NCBI RefSeq assembly: GCF_049537125.1
Contig: NZ_JBMVQY010000001.1
Location: forward strand, 1 to 64,000
DNA length: 64,000 nucleotides
Source of the DNA: Limisphaera sp026417315
Lineage (GTDB): Bacteria > Verrucomicrobiota > Verrucomicrobiia > Limisphaerales > Limisphaeraceae
Reading direction: 5' to 3'
In this document: positions 52,727 to 62,010 of the stretch, one piece after another
Layout of the letters: each line of letters begins with the position of its first letter
Position numbering within the stretch: position 1 is the stretch's first letter
Notes under the pieces: generated by a model
The model's database searches: none
Told to the model about the DNA's origin: nothing
Seen by the model: the letters and a program-made list of their open reading frames with translations, nothing else
Position numbers and translations under genes: made by a program

Positions 52727-54070
52727 TCACAAGACCTCGGTGCTGCCCGGCATCGCGATCGGGTACCGGCCCTGGGGATCGGCTTTCACAGGTGGATCGT
52801 CTTCGTCCCGGAGTTGATCCAGGCCGGGTGCCAGCTCACGGGTCGAGGCCATCGCTTCCTCCCAGGTGATTCGTTGCCCGGATTCGCAGGCCATTCGGCC
52901 CATGATGGCAGTCAGATTGGATTTGGCGCTGCGTTCGACTTCGTTGTAGGGCCGGTCCTGGCGGATGGCTTCGAAGAAGAGATCCATCTCGCGCTGGTAG
53001 GGATCACAGGGTTCACCCCGGTATCGCCACAGCACGCGATCGGCCGTCGGCTGATGACCGCGAAACAACATGGGGTTGGGTTGCCCTTCTCCCAGGACCG
53101 CACAACCCGAAGTGCCGTGGAGGACAACACCGAAGAAATCCCAGCACCGGGACATGTGCCGCCCTTGCACCACCATGCGCGTGCCGTCGGCGAAAGTGTA
53201 TTCCGCCATGTAATGGTCATAGAGCTGGTCGGGCTCGCGTCGCACCTGGCGACCGCCCATTCCCTGCACGGAAACCGGCCAGCTGCGTTTGGCCCAGCAG
53301 CAGACGTCGATGTTGTGGATCAGCCAGTCCACAAAAAAGCTTCCGTTCAACCAGGTGAACCCACTGTAGTTGGCGATCTGCCAGGCCAGTTCGCTCATGT
53401 TCGCCGGGCGCGGACCCAGACCCACGGGCCCGTGCATTCGGTACGCATAGAGCGTCACCAACTCGCCCAGCGCACCCTCGTGCACCCGTGCCATTGCCTC
53501 CTCCAGCGGGAGATAGTGACGGCTCATCAGCCCGGTCGCCACTTTTAAACCCTTGCGCGCCGCCTCCTCACCCGCACGCAAGACACGGCGAATGCCCGGC
53601 GCATCCACGGCGAACGACTTCTCGAGGAAGACATGGAGACCCCGCTGGACCGCGTATTCGAAGTGGATGGGCCGGAAGGCCGGCGGCGTGGCCAGGATCA
53701 CCACGTTTCCCGGTTCCAAGCTGTCCATGGCACCGCGGTAGCCCCGCAGGCCGCCAAAAACGCGCTCCGGGGTGACGCGGATCCGATCGCCGAACCGCGG
53801 ACGCAACTGCTCCACCAGCGCGCGGGCACGCTCGGGGAAAAAATCGGCCACCGCCCACAACTCGGTCGGGCCGGCCGTGGACAACGCCTGGGCCACCGCG
53901 CCACTGCCGCGGCCTCCGCAGCCGATCAGGGCGATGCGGAGCGTGTTCGATTCGGCGGCACGAGACCCGATTTCCACCGCCCGCACCAGAGCTGCGGCAG
54001 AAAGGAGACCGGCCGATTGACGCAGGAACTCTCTTCGGCTTGGCAGAGGACCCGCCCCATACGTACTCAT
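52727..54070 (-). CDS. Gfo/Idh/MocA-family oxidoreductase, Tat-exported (second copy)
   Basis: Encodes 447 residues from the ATG at 54070, which places the Tat motif early (PLPSRREFLRQSAGLLSAAA). Rossmann start RIALIGCGGRGSGAVAQAL, VVILATPPAFRPIHFEYAVQ, the family motif HVFLEKSFAVD (EKS where EKP is usual) and a C-terminal domain with FVDWLIHNIDVCCWAKRSW (His next to Asn) as possible catalytic site. Only distantly like the gene at 30810-32180. NAD(P)-linked sugar oxidoreduction is likely; substrate unknown. A gap of 111 nt separates it from mrpG upstream. Confidence 0.88.
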   Translation of the reverse strand: MSTYGAGPLPSRREFLRQSAGLLSAAALVRAVEIGSRAAESNTLRIALIGCGGRGSGAVAQALSTAGPTELWAVADFFPERARALVEQLRPRFGDRIRVTPERVFGGLRGYRGAMDSLEPGNVVILATPPAFRPIHFEYAVQRGLHVFLEKSFAVDAPGIRRVLRAGEEAARKGLKVATGLMSRHYLPLEEAMARVHEGALGELVTLYAYRMHGPVGLGPRPANMSELAWQIANYSGFTWLNGSFFVDWLIHNIDVCCWAKRSWPVSVQGMGGRQVRREPDQLYDHYMAEYTFADGTRMVVQGRHMSRCWDFFGVVLHGTSGCAVLGEGQPNPMLFRGHQPTADRVLWRYRGEPCDPYQREMDLFFEAIRQDRPYNEVERSAKSNLTAIMGRMACESGQRITWEEAMASTRELAPGLDQLRDEDDPPVKADPQGRYPIAMPGSTEVL

Positions 54071-54181
54071 GCGCGATACCCTGTTTGGGCGAGCCCGTCC
54101 TGTCAATGCAAGCCCGCCCGATTCAACCCCGCCCGAAGCCCGGGGAACCTGCGGGTCGTGGCCCTTGTCCGGGATCCAACC

Positions 54182-54520
54182 TCAGTCGGGTCGGCCCGCC
54201 GGCCCCCGACCACGCTGGGGACCTCCGGGGCCGCGCCAACGCGGCAGGTCCTTGTCCCAGGCCAACAGCGCGACCAGATGACTGGCGACCGGAATCGTGG
54301 CCACTTGAAAGAATATGGCCAGCAGGATTTTCAAGCCTGCGGCTTCGACGCCCAGGATCAGCCACAAGCCCAGCAACACCAAAAAGATTCCAAGCGTGCT
54401 GGCCTTGGCCACCGCATGCGAGCGGCAAAGCACGTCCGGCAACCGCAACAAACCCAACCCGGCGATCAAAATGAACGCCGTCCCTGTGAGCATCAACGCG
54501 CCTGCCAACCAAGGGATCAT
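54182..54520 (-). CDS. mrpG: Mrp Na+/H+ antiporter subunit G
   Basis: Encodes 112 residues with three membrane helices; start at 54520 overlaps the mrpF stop by ATGA. Contains AGLGLLRLPDVLCRSHAVAK, the MnhG signature (R-x-P-D-x-x-x-R-x-H), and ASTLGIFLVLLGLWL. Small accessory subunit of the seven-part Mrp complex. The C-terminal ~25 residues are basic and glycine-rich. Last gene of the operon. Confidence 0.9.
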   Translation of the reverse strand: MIPWLAGALMLTGTAFILIAGLGLLRLPDVLCRSHAVAKASTLGIFLVLLGLWLILGVEAAGLKILLAIFFQVATIPVASHLVALLAWDKDLPRWRGPGGPQRGRGPAGRPD

Positions 54521-54837
54521 GGCACGAATTCTTCCGGCGACGCACGGTTCCCGGTCGGGGCTGCCGACCGACGCCGCGGCAAGGTCCGATGCAGGTAAAG
54601 GGTGAAACTCACGGTCCCGACGAATCCCAACAACGAGTACAACAGGACCAGCTCGAGGAACAGCGCCGTTTTCCACTCGACGCTCAGCAGCCCGATCATC
54701 CCCACGACCCCGGTGGCAATCAAGTCGAATGCCAAAATGCGGTCCAGGATCGTGGGCCCCCGGATGACGCGCACGAGGGCCAGGAGCACCGCCACGCCCA
54801 GTCCCAGGAAACAAACCGATGTCAGTGCACTGTTCAT
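54517..54837 (-). CDS. mrpF: Mrp Na+/H+ antiporter subunit F
   Basis: Encodes 106 residues with three helices: VCFLGLGVAVLLALVRVIRG, the conserved GPTILDRILAFDLIATGVVG, and ALFLELVLLYSLLGFVGTVS. The P-T-x-x-D-R-x-x-A-x-D motif defines MnhF. ATGA overlaps on both sides. Confidence 0.92.
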   Translation of the reverse strand: MNSALTSVCFLGLGVAVLLALVRVIRGPTILDRILAFDLIATGVVGMIGLLSVEWKTALFLELVLLYSLLGFVGTVSFTLYLHRTLPRRRSAAPTGNRASPEEFVP

Positions 54838-55310
54838 CGCGTGAATTGCAACAAGGGCGTCTTCAGGTTCCGATCCAGATTCTGCCGCAGCTCGTCCGGG
54901 TTCTCCACGTCCAGCGCGTGGATCACGAGCGTGCGCATGTCCTCGCTGATCTGGACCGTGGTCGTGCCCGGCGTCAGCGTAATGCAGTAGCTCATCACCA
55001 GGATCTCACCCGGAGTCAGTCCGGCAACGTCGTAGTTCACAAAATCCGGCCGCAGGGACGAGGCGGAGCGAAAGAGAACCCGCACGGCCACGTTCAGATT
55101 CGCCTTCACGAACTCGCACAAGAATCCCCACAGAAACCGCGCCAACGCGACCACCTTGCGTGGATATGCCTGGACTCCGAGAACGGAGTGAAACAAAGCG
55201 ATGACGCAGAAACCCAGCAGGAGCCCGACGTAAAAATCGCCCAGGCTGCGCCCCGGACTGAGGAACAACCAGAGCGTGGCCAGAATCAGATGCAACGCCA
55301 ACCCTTTCAT
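54834..55310 (-). CDS. mrpE: Mrp Na+/H+ antiporter subunit E
   Basis: Encodes 158 residues from the ATG at 55310, which overlaps the mrpD stop. MnhE features: N-terminal helices (LHLILATLWLFLSPGRSLGD), FYVGLLLGFCV, and the conserved MSYCITLTPGTTTVQISED and VIHALDVENPDEL. Accessory subunit needed for assembly of the complex. The upstream extension of this frame to 55730 is only an out-of-frame reading of mrpD. Confidence 0.92.
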   Translation of the reverse strand: MKGLALHLILATLWLFLSPGRSLGDFYVGLLLGFCVIALFHSVLGVQAYPRKVVALARFLWGFLCEFVKANLNVAVRVLFRSASSLRPDFVNYDVAGLTPGEILVMSYCITLTPGTTTVQISEDMRTLVIHALDVENPDELRQNLDRNLKTPLLQFTR

Positions 55311-56812
55311 CGCGCGTCCACCCCTTTGGCGCGTACTGCAAACACCGCGGCAGCGTACCCGTCCCGGTCCCGCACCTGCTGGGCCGCGCGTGTCGCCACC
55401 TGAAAGACTCCCTCGGCGCCCAGACCGATTCCCAGCGAGACCGCCACCATCGCCAGGTTTACACGGTTCATCCGCACCCATCGCCAGTCCCACAGGCACA
55501 CTTCGCGATCCTCCGCCGCATTCCAGAAGGCGCCATTCCAAATCTTCAGCATGCTCAACAGCGTCAAGATGCTGCCAACCAGCGAGATCCCGACCAGGAC
55601 GTATTCTCCCAGACGAAGGCCCTCCATCGCGATCGCGAACTTTCCCCAGAACCCACTGAGCGGCGGCAAACCCGCCAGGGACAACGCCTGGAACAAGAAA
55701 GCCACACCCAACCCGGGCGCATGCCGCCACAGATTCCCCATCCGATCCAGATTATCCGTGCGATTCAACAGCGCAGCCGTCCCTCCGATAAGGAACAGGG
55801 AGGACTTCACCACAATGTGGTGGATAATGTAAAAAATGCTGGCGGCGAATGCGAACTCGGTAAAGAAGCCGATCGCCAACATCATGAACCCCACCTGACT
55901 CAGGATGTGATAGCTCAGAATGCCCCGGACAAAATTCCGAGACAGGGCCCCCACCACGCCAAGGAGCATGGTGGCTCCGGCCAGCCATGCCAGCAGGGCG
56001 TGCACCCCGGACAACTCGTGCGGCAAGACGGTGCCAAAGATGCGCAGCAGGACATACACCCCCACCTTCGTCAGCATCCCCGCGTACAGCGCCGCCACGG
56101 GGGCCGGCAGAATCGGGTAGCTGTTGGGCAGCCAGTAATAGAGCGGAAACAGGCCGGCCTTCAGCCCAAACACCGCCAGGAACAGCAGGGCCAGGCTCAC
56201 CACACGCGGATCGTCGGCCATCCCCGCCACCCGTTGCGCCATGTCGGCAAAATTCAGCGTGCCGAAGAGCCGGTACGCCAACCCTGCCCCGCACAAGAAC
56301 AGGGTGCTCCCCGCCAGATTCACCGCCACATAGGGAAAGCCCTGTTTGATGTCCCAGTCGTCCGCTTCCAGGGTGAGCAGGGCGTAGGAGGCAATCAACA
56401 TGACCTCGAACGCGACAAACAAGTTGAACAAATCCCCCGTGAGAAAGGAAAGGTTGATCCCGGCCACGAGAAACTGCATCAGCGGGAGTCGCAGGGGATG
56501 TTCCACCCGAACGCTCAACTCGGCCGACCCGTACACAATGGCCATCAGGGCGGTCCACGAACCCAGGACAATCATGACGGCGCTCAGCAGATCCGCCACC
56601 AGCACGATGCCGAACGGCGCCGCCCAGTTCCCGACCGGCAGAACCCAGGGCCCCTCGTCATAGGTCCGGATTCCGAGGCCCAGGGCCACCATCAGCTGCC
56701 CAACCGCCGAGGCCGTCGCCATGGCCCGCCGCCCTCTCGAGGGTCGGCCCCAAAACAGAAGGAGCAGCGCCGTGCACAGGGGTACGACCAGGGGAAGCGT
56801 GACCAGATGCAT
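55307..56812 (-). CDS. mrpD: Mrp Na+/H+ antiporter subunit D
   Basis: Encodes 501 residues from MHLVTLPLVVPLCTALLLLF; the longer frame to 57142 would cover mrpC. NuoN/MrpD-type proton channel: LFVAFEVMLIASYALLTLEA (key Glu), FGLKAGLFPLYYWLPNSYPI (key Lys), LPAPVAALYAGMLTKVGVYV, LSYHILSQVGFMMLAIG, and FLIGGTAALLNRTDNLDRMG. About 14 helices. Together with MrpA it should carry ion translocation. It starts 17 nt after mrpC. Confidence 0.95.
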   Translation of the reverse strand: MHLVTLPLVVPLCTALLLLFWGRPSRGRRAMATASAVGQLMVALGLGIRTYDEGPWVLPVGNWAAPFGIVLVADLLSAVMIVLGSWTALMAIVYGSAELSVRVEHPLRLPLMQFLVAGINLSFLTGDLFNLFVAFEVMLIASYALLTLEADDWDIKQGFPYVAVNLAGSTLFLCGAGLAYRLFGTLNFADMAQRVAGMADDPRVVSLALLFLAVFGLKAGLFPLYYWLPNSYPILPAPVAALYAGMLTKVGVYVLLRIFGTVLPHELSGVHALLAWLAGATMLLGVVGALSRNFVRGILSYHILSQVGFMMLAIGFFTEFAFAASIFYIIHHIVVKSSLFLIGGTAALLNRTDNLDRMGNLWRHAPGLGVAFLFQALSLAGLPPLSGFWGKFAIAMEGLRLGEYVLVGISLVGSILTLLSMLKIWNGAFWNAAEDREVCLWDWRWVRMNRVNLAMVAVSLGIGLGAEGVFQVATRAAQQVRDRDGYAAAVFAVRAKGVDAR

Positions 56813-56829
56813 GTCTTGCCTTCCAGAAT

Positions 56830-57192
56830 CTAGGTCCGTTCCGTGGTGTCCTGTTCCGCGTACAATTCCGCCGCATTCGTGGTTTTCTGATCCAGGAACA
56901 AGCGGTAGAGCAGGATCACCAGGTAGGCCGTCACCCCAAAGCCGATCACGATGGCCGTGAGAATCAGGGCCTGCGGCAGCGGGTCCACCATGGGCCCCGA
57001 TCCCGCGCCTGCAATGGGCGGCACGCGATCCTCCGGTGAGCCGGACATCGCCAACAACAGCAGGTTGGCGGCATTCGACAGAATCAGGAACCCGAACAAC
57101 ATTCGCACGAAGCTCGTTTGCAGCACCAGGTAGGTGCCACAAGCAAACAACAACCCGATCAACAATGCAGTCTCAAGGGGCATGGCGATCAT
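56830..57192 (-). CDS. mrpC: Mrp Na+/H+ antiporter subunit C
   Basis: Encodes 120 residues, NuoK-like with three helices: LIGLLFACGTYLVLQTSFVR, GFLILSNAANLLLLAM, and DPLPQALILTAIVIGFGVTA. The D-P-L-P-Q-A-L-x-L-T-A-I-V-I motif is diagnostic of MnhC. The start at 57192 overlaps mrpB by 20 nt; a second ATG nine bases on is equally possible. Confidence 0.94.
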   Translation of the reverse strand: MIAMPLETALLIGLLFACGTYLVLQTSFVRMLFGFLILSNAANLLLLAMSGSPEDRVPPIAGAGSGPMVDPLPQALILTAIVIGFGVTAYLVILLYRLFLDQKTTNAAELYAEQDTTERT

Positions 57193-57715
57193 CCTCCCGA
57201 TTGGCCGCCCGGGCCGACTCCTCCAGCGGCTGCTCCAGCGGCGAACTGTATCGTCGTTCTTCCTCCTCCACCAGGGCCCGGAGGCCCCGCGTGGACTGCA
57301 TGAACACGAACAACATCTTGCTCACCACCCCGACCACAATGAGATACACACCCACATCGAACAGGAACGGGGTTCCCAGGTGCACCTCCCCAAACCAGGG
57401 CAGGCCGTGCACGTGCAGGTGAAAATGCTCCAGAAACGGCCTTCCGGCCACCATCGCCCCCAAACCGGTCCCCGTCGCCAGCCCCAGGCCGGCGGCGGCC
57501 AGCCGCATGGGGTCCATGCGCAGGATGCGTGGCATGGCCTCCACGCCGAGCGCCAGGCTCAGCAGGATCAGGGAGATGGCAGACGCCAACCCGGCGATGA
57601 ATCCCCCGCCGGGCAGGTTGTGTCCCCGCCACAGCAGATAGAACGCCACCAGGTTCAACAGGTAAAACACCCCGCGCACCAGCCGATCGAAGATGTAGGA
57701 ACGCACGTCCGTCAT
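57173..57715 (-). CDS. mrpB: Mrp Na+/H+ antiporter subunit B
   Basis: Encodes 180 residues with four helices. LLNLVAFYLLWRGHNLPGGG then FIAGLASAISLILLSLALGV is the MnhB G-H-x-x-P-G-G-G-F-x-x-G-L motif, and LGTPFLFDVGVYLIVVGVVS the second conserved stretch. The C-terminal ~35 residues are charged and cytoplasmic. Its start overlaps the mrpA stop (ATGA, 57712-57715). Confidence 0.94.
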   Translation of the reverse strand: MTDVRSYIFDRLVRGVFYLLNLVAFYLLWRGHNLPGGGFIAGLASAISLILLSLALGVEAMPRILRMDPMRLAAAGLGLATGTGLGAMVAGRPFLEHFHLHVHGLPWFGEVHLGTPFLFDVGVYLIVVGVVSKMLFVFMQSTRGLRALVEEEERRYSSPLEQPLEESARAANREDDRHAP

Positions 57716-60138
57716 CGTTGTGCCTCCGGATGATGAACGCCCATGCCGGGAGCTCCCAGCGGGCCCTGACGATACTCTTCGGGGGTGCGCTTGTATCTCA
57801 TCAACAGGCCCAGCGCCCCCAAGGCTGCAATCACCAACACGGTGATTTCTCCCAGGGTGTCAAAACCACGAAAGTCGACCAGAATCGTGTTCACTGCATT
57901 GTTTCCCTGTGCCAACTCGACCGTATGGTCTCCATACCACTCTCCCAGGCGCGGTCTGGGCCGGTTGCTGACCCATACCGCCAGCACGGTCATCATGGCG
58001 CCCACGCCCAATGACAGAGCGCCGTGGAACACCCGTTGTCCCAGCCCGCCCCGGTGGATCCATTCGCCCTGCTCTGCCGAACGCGGGAATCGACCGAGCA
58101 GGACAAGGACCAGGATCAGGGTCACCGCCTCTACGAGAATCTGGGTCAGCGCCAGGTCGGGCGCGCGGTACAGTACAAAGTAAAAGGTGATCAAAAAGCC
58201 CGCCACCGAGAGACAGACCACCTGCGTCGTCCAGCGTTTCAACACCAGTACCAGGACCGCGGAAAGACCGATCAACCCAGCGGCAAAGCTACGCAACCAG
58301 CCGCCGGAATCCTCCATTCCGGCCACCAACTGCGCCGGCAGATTGGCCCGGCCCGTGATCCACACCCAACCCAGCCAGGTCCATTGAAGGCCGACGACCA
58401 ACCCCAATACGATCGGGAGGTAGCGCGTGGGACGGTCCGCCTGCAGGGCCCGGGTTACCGTCTTCGTCACCCGGCCGAACAGCGTCAGGAACCTTTCAAA
58501 GGAATCGTCCAGCCGCATCGCCCTGGGCAGCCCCTCCCACGGCCAGCCGCGTCGGCGGGCCCACACGTACACCACGACCCCTGCGGCCATCAGTGCCAGG
58601 CTCAAGAGCCACTCGGGTGTAACTCCGTGCCACAGCGCCAATGGGGGACCGGCGGTGTGCAGGCCCGGGACGGCAAATCGTTCGCGCAAGGCAACCACTC
58701 CCCCGGGCGCCAACCCCAACCCCAGGGCAGCCGCGGCCAGCAGCAGCGGAGGGATTTGCATGGCCAGCGGCGGTCGGTGAAAACGAGCAGCCAAACCGGC
58801 CGGCTCCGGTCCCAGGAATACCTCCACAAAAATGCGCAAAGCAAAGGCGATTTTGATCAGCGACGTCGCCACCACGCATGTCAGGGCATACCCGCCCAGG
58901 GAGGCATGGGTTGCCCGCGCCTCAAGAACTTCCTGAAGCATCACCTCTTTGCTGAGAAAGCCCGTCGTACCCATCCATCCGCCCATGGTCGCGGCCGCCA
59001 CCGCACAAGCCACACCCACGACCGGCAACCGACGCCAAAGACCGCCAAGCTGCCGAACGTCCTGCACCCCCGTGCTGTGAAGGATGACTCCTGCAATCAT
59101 GAACAGACTGCCCTTGTAAAACACGTGATTCAAGATGTGCAAATAATCATGGGCCACCCCTCCCGCAGGGCCCAGGCCGTAATAACCGATTAGATAACCC
59201 AGTTGACTGACGGTGGACCAGGCCAGGATGGCCTTCAAGTCGTGCGACCGGAAGGCGGCAATCGCCCCGAACAACATGGTTCCAAAGCCCACCCACGACA
59301 GCAGCGGCGCCCAGAGTTCCTGTCCGGCAAACAAGGGAAACAGACGCGCACACAGGAACACGCCCAACTTCACCATGGTCGCCGAGTGCAGATAGGCGCT
59401 CACCGGGGTTGGTGCCACCATGGCGTTGGGCAACCAGAAGTGGAAGGGAATCTGCGCCGACTTGCCCAACGCTCCCAGGACCAGCAAGAGCAGCGAGACC
59501 TGCAGCCATTCCCCATGCCTCGCCCACGGCAATCCCTCGGCGCGCAGGCGATCCCACTGAAAGGTGCCGGTCGCCTGCCCCAACATCACGACACCGGCCA
59601 GCAGGCACAAACCCGTCACGCCTGTTACCAGAAGTGCCTGCCTGGCTCCCACGCGGGCCCGCTCTTCCTCATGCAAGAAGCCGATCAACAGAAAGGACGC
59701 CAGTCCGGTCAGCTCCCAAAACACAAACAGCAACACCAAGTTGTTGGCCAGGACGGTCCCGAGCATGGCCCCCATGAACAGGGTCAGGTATGCGTAGAAA
59801 CGCCCGGGATGCTCGCAATGGTCGTCGAGGTAAAAGTTGGCATACCAGAAGATCAGGATGCCCACCCCGCACACCACCAGGCCGAAGAACAGTGAAAGTC
59901 CGTCCACGAGGAACGACAGTGACACCCCAAGGGACGGAACCCAGGGCCAGGTCACCACCGTCCCCGCCGGCAACTCGGTCCGGGCCAGCATGCTCAACAG
60001 GCAGAGCGTCGAGATCACCGGCAGAATCGACGCGATCCAACCCACGCGCCGACCCAGCCAGCGCTCCAGCAGAGCCAGCCCGGGCGCCGCCATCAAGGGC
60101 AGCCCGAGCGCAAGGCCGAGTAGAACCTCCGTCTTCAT
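57712..60138 (-). CDS. mrpA: Mrp Na+/H+ antiporter subunit A
   Basis: Encodes 808 residues from MKTEVLLGLALGLPLMAAPG at 60138, the usual length for a full MrpA. Residues ~1-500 are NuoL-like: LVDGLSLFFGLVVCGVGILI, LLFVFWELTGLASFLLIGFL (key Glu), LGALGKSAQIPFHFWLPNAM (key Lys), FRSHDLKAILAWSTVSQLGY, and LNHVFYKGSLFMIAGVI. The C-terminal part carries the extra MbhE/MnhB-like segment (YRAPDLALTQILVEAVTLIL; NTILVDFRGFDTLGEITVLV). First gene of a complete A-B-C-D-E-F-G operon in the order known from Bacillus and others. It exports Na+ in exchange for several H+ and gives alkali and sodium tolerance. Confidence 0.95.
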   Translation of the reverse strand: MKTEVLLGLALGLPLMAAPGLALLERWLGRRVGWIASILPVISTLCLLSMLARTELPAGTVVTWPWVPSLGVSLSFLVDGLSLFFGLVVCGVGILIFWYANFYLDDHCEHPGRFYAYLTLFMGAMLGTVLANNLVLLFVFWELTGLASFLLIGFLHEEERARVGARQALLVTGVTGLCLLAGVVMLGQATGTFQWDRLRAEGLPWARHGEWLQVSLLLLVLGALGKSAQIPFHFWLPNAMVAPTPVSAYLHSATMVKLGVFLCARLFPLFAGQELWAPLLSWVGFGTMLFGAIAAFRSHDLKAILAWSTVSQLGYLIGYYGLGPAGGVAHDYLHILNHVFYKGSLFMIAGVILHSTGVQDVRQLGGLWRRLPVVGVACAVAAATMGGWMGTTGFLSKEVMLQEVLEARATHASLGGYALTCVVATSLIKIAFALRIFVEVFLGPEPAGLAARFHRPPLAMQIPPLLLAAAALGLGLAPGGVVALRERFAVPGLHTAGPPLALWHGVTPEWLLSLALMAAGVVVYVWARRRGWPWEGLPRAMRLDDSFERFLTLFGRVTKTVTRALQADRPTRYLPIVLGLVVGLQWTWLGWVWITGRANLPAQLVAGMEDSGGWLRSFAAGLIGLSAVLVLVLKRWTTQVVCLSVAGFLITFYFVLYRAPDLALTQILVEAVTLILVLVLLGRFPRSAEQGEWIHRGGLGQRVFHGALSLGVGAMMTVLAVWVSNRPRPRLGEWYGDHTVELAQGNNAVNTILVDFRGFDTLGEITVLVIAALGALGLLMRYKRTPEEYRQGPLGAPGMGVHHPEAQR

Positions 60139-60536
60139 CGCGAACCGTTCCAGGTCTTCCCCCCGCAATCGGCTTCCCCGGATTCCCCCACTGTCCGCCG
60201 CGGGACGTGCGCGTTTCGATCCTTCCGGGGAGCCGTGGCTTCCCGGGCCCGACAACGGGGCCGCGTCTGACCTCCTCCTGCTATAGACAAGAAACCGGCT
60301 CCTCGGATTGCGCCCCTTGAGTGTGCCGAGAGCCCATGCACTTCGTCAAACGGAACCGGCTTGACGGGCTTGGTCAGGGCCCCGGGCCTCTCCGCCGGCC
60401 CCCACCTCCCTTACTCTCGATCGCGCTCTTTCTGGCTCTCCCTCGCAGCCCCGCCGACGCCCCTCCCACACCGCCTGCCAGTACACCTCGCAGATCAAGA
60501 GGCATTCGGTCCCGTGCGGGGTCTCCCCCCGGGGGG
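60139..60536. other. Non-coding gap upstream of the mrp operon
   Basis: About 400 bp between nhaD and mrpA, both on the minus strand. The mrp promoter should lie here. A basic out-of-frame reading crosses it; no clear promoter, terminator or leader gene was identified. Confidence 0.35.
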
Positions 60537-61967
60537 TCAGGAGCGGAAAAACAGCCACCAAACCACGGTCAGCACCGGTAACAAATAGGGAAACACAAAC
60601 CGCCCGATGTAACCCAAAAAGGAGGGCACATGAGCCTTTTGCTGCTCGGCGATGCTTTTGACCATGAAGTTCGGTCCGTTGCCGATGTACGTGCAGGCAC
60701 CGAAGAACACTGCGCCCACAGCGATCGCGACCACGTAACGGTTGTACTCGGCCACGCCCAGTAATACGCCCACCTGAATGTGTTCGACGGGCACCTGTCC
60801 CGTGGCCAGCTCCCCTGCGAAATGCTCCCGCAGTGCTTGCAACGCCGCCTGCGCGGGGGGTGGGACGCCGCCGCCGAGGGAGGCCGCATTCGTCATCCCC
60901 TGACCCAGCGCGGTCTGCACACCCGCCACAACGTCTCCGGGCGCGAACATGCCCATCTCCGCACTCAAAAACGTAAGGAACGTGGGTGCGTTGTCCAAAC
61001 AACTGCTCAACACGCCGGCCGCCCAATAAAACAGGCCGGGGCTGGCCAGCCCGAGCTGTCCTGCGTGGCCCTGTAACCAGTCCAGCGCGGGCATCATCGT
61101 CGCAAAAATTCCGGCAAACAGAATCCCCACCTCCCGAACCGGCTCGAAATTGAAATCATTCGCCTCGTGCACCGGTCGCGGCGTGGTCAGATACGAGGCC
61201 ACCGCGGCCGCGAGCATGAGGACCTCCCGCAAAAATGGCGGGTGCTGCAGGAAGACCGCTCCCAGGATCACCGCAAGGAACCCCACGTTGTGCAGCCCCC
61301 GGAATTGCCATTGCTCTCCGGCCCCCGTCTCGCGAACGCGCACCTCCAGCGGCGCACGCAGATAGTTCCGCCGGTCCAACACGTAAAAGATGGCCAGTAA
61401 TGAGCCCACCCCGACCAGCCACATCGGCCAGCAGTGCTCCGCCACCCACCAGAAGGGAATGCCCTTCAAGTAACCCAGGAACAAAGGCGGGTCGCCGATG
61501 GGGGTCAGGCACCCGCCCACGTTGGCCACGATGAAGATGAAAAACACCACGTGATGCGCCGTCAGGCGGTATTTGTTCATGCGCAGCCAGGGACGGATCA
61601 GCAGCATGGAGGCCCCCGTGGTCCCCAACAGATTGGCAACCACCGCGCCCACCAGCAGAAAGATCACGTTGGCCAGGGGCGTGGCCTCGCCCTTCACCGT
61701 GATGTGAATCCCGCCGGAGACGACAAACAGCGAGCCGATCAGCGCGATGAAACTGACGTATTCGTGGGCGGTGTGGAGGATGCGCTGCACGGCGGACAAT
61801 CCCAGCCAGTAATAGAGAAGCGTGATGGCCCCCAACGTGAGAGCCACTTTCGGGTAATGTCGGTGCCATCCGTGCGGCCAGGCCAGCGGCCCCATCGCAA
61901 TGGCCGCCAGCAGCAGCACGAATGGCGCGATCATCCAGGGATTGGGCTCGACAAGTCCCCCGTGCAT
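60537..61967 (-). CDS. nhaD: NhaD-type Na+/H+ antiporter
   Basis: Encodes 476 residues, about 12-13 helices. Ion-transporter (IT superfamily) motifs: GTTGASMLLIRPWLRMNKYR, VANVGGCLTPIGDPPLFLGY with the conserved TPIGDPP, and SSCLDNAPTFLTFLSAEMG with the D-N-A-P motif of NhaD. A final hydrophobic helix (FPYLLPVLTVVWWLFF) ends at the C-terminus. A second Na+/H+ exchange route next to Mrp; the two may work at different pH or salt. Separated from the CLC gene by 43 nt and in the same direction. Confidence 0.9.
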   Translation of the reverse strand: MHGGLVEPNPWMIAPFVLLLAAIAMGPLAWPHGWHRHYPKVALTLGAITLLYYWLGLSAVQRILHTAHEYVSFIALIGSLFVVSGGIHITVKGEATPLANVIFLLVGAVVANLLGTTGASMLLIRPWLRMNKYRLTAHHVVFFIFIVANVGGCLTPIGDPPLFLGYLKGIPFWWVAEHCWPMWLVGVGSLLAIFYVLDRRNYLRAPLEVRVRETGAGEQWQFRGLHNVGFLAVILGAVFLQHPPFLREVLMLAAAVASYLTTPRPVHEANDFNFEPVREVGILFAGIFATMMPALDWLQGHAGQLGLASPGLFYWAAGVLSSCLDNAPTFLTFLSAEMGMFAPGDVVAGVQTALGQGMTNAASLGGGVPPPAQAALQALREHFAGELATGQVPVEHIQVGVLLGVAEYNRYVVAIAVGAVFFGACTYIGNGPNFMVKSIAEQQKAHVPSFLGYIGRFVFPYLLPVLTVVWWLFFRS

Positions 61968-62010
61968 GCGCGGGACATTAGAAGGCTCACCGCGGAGGTC
62001 AAGCCGGAGC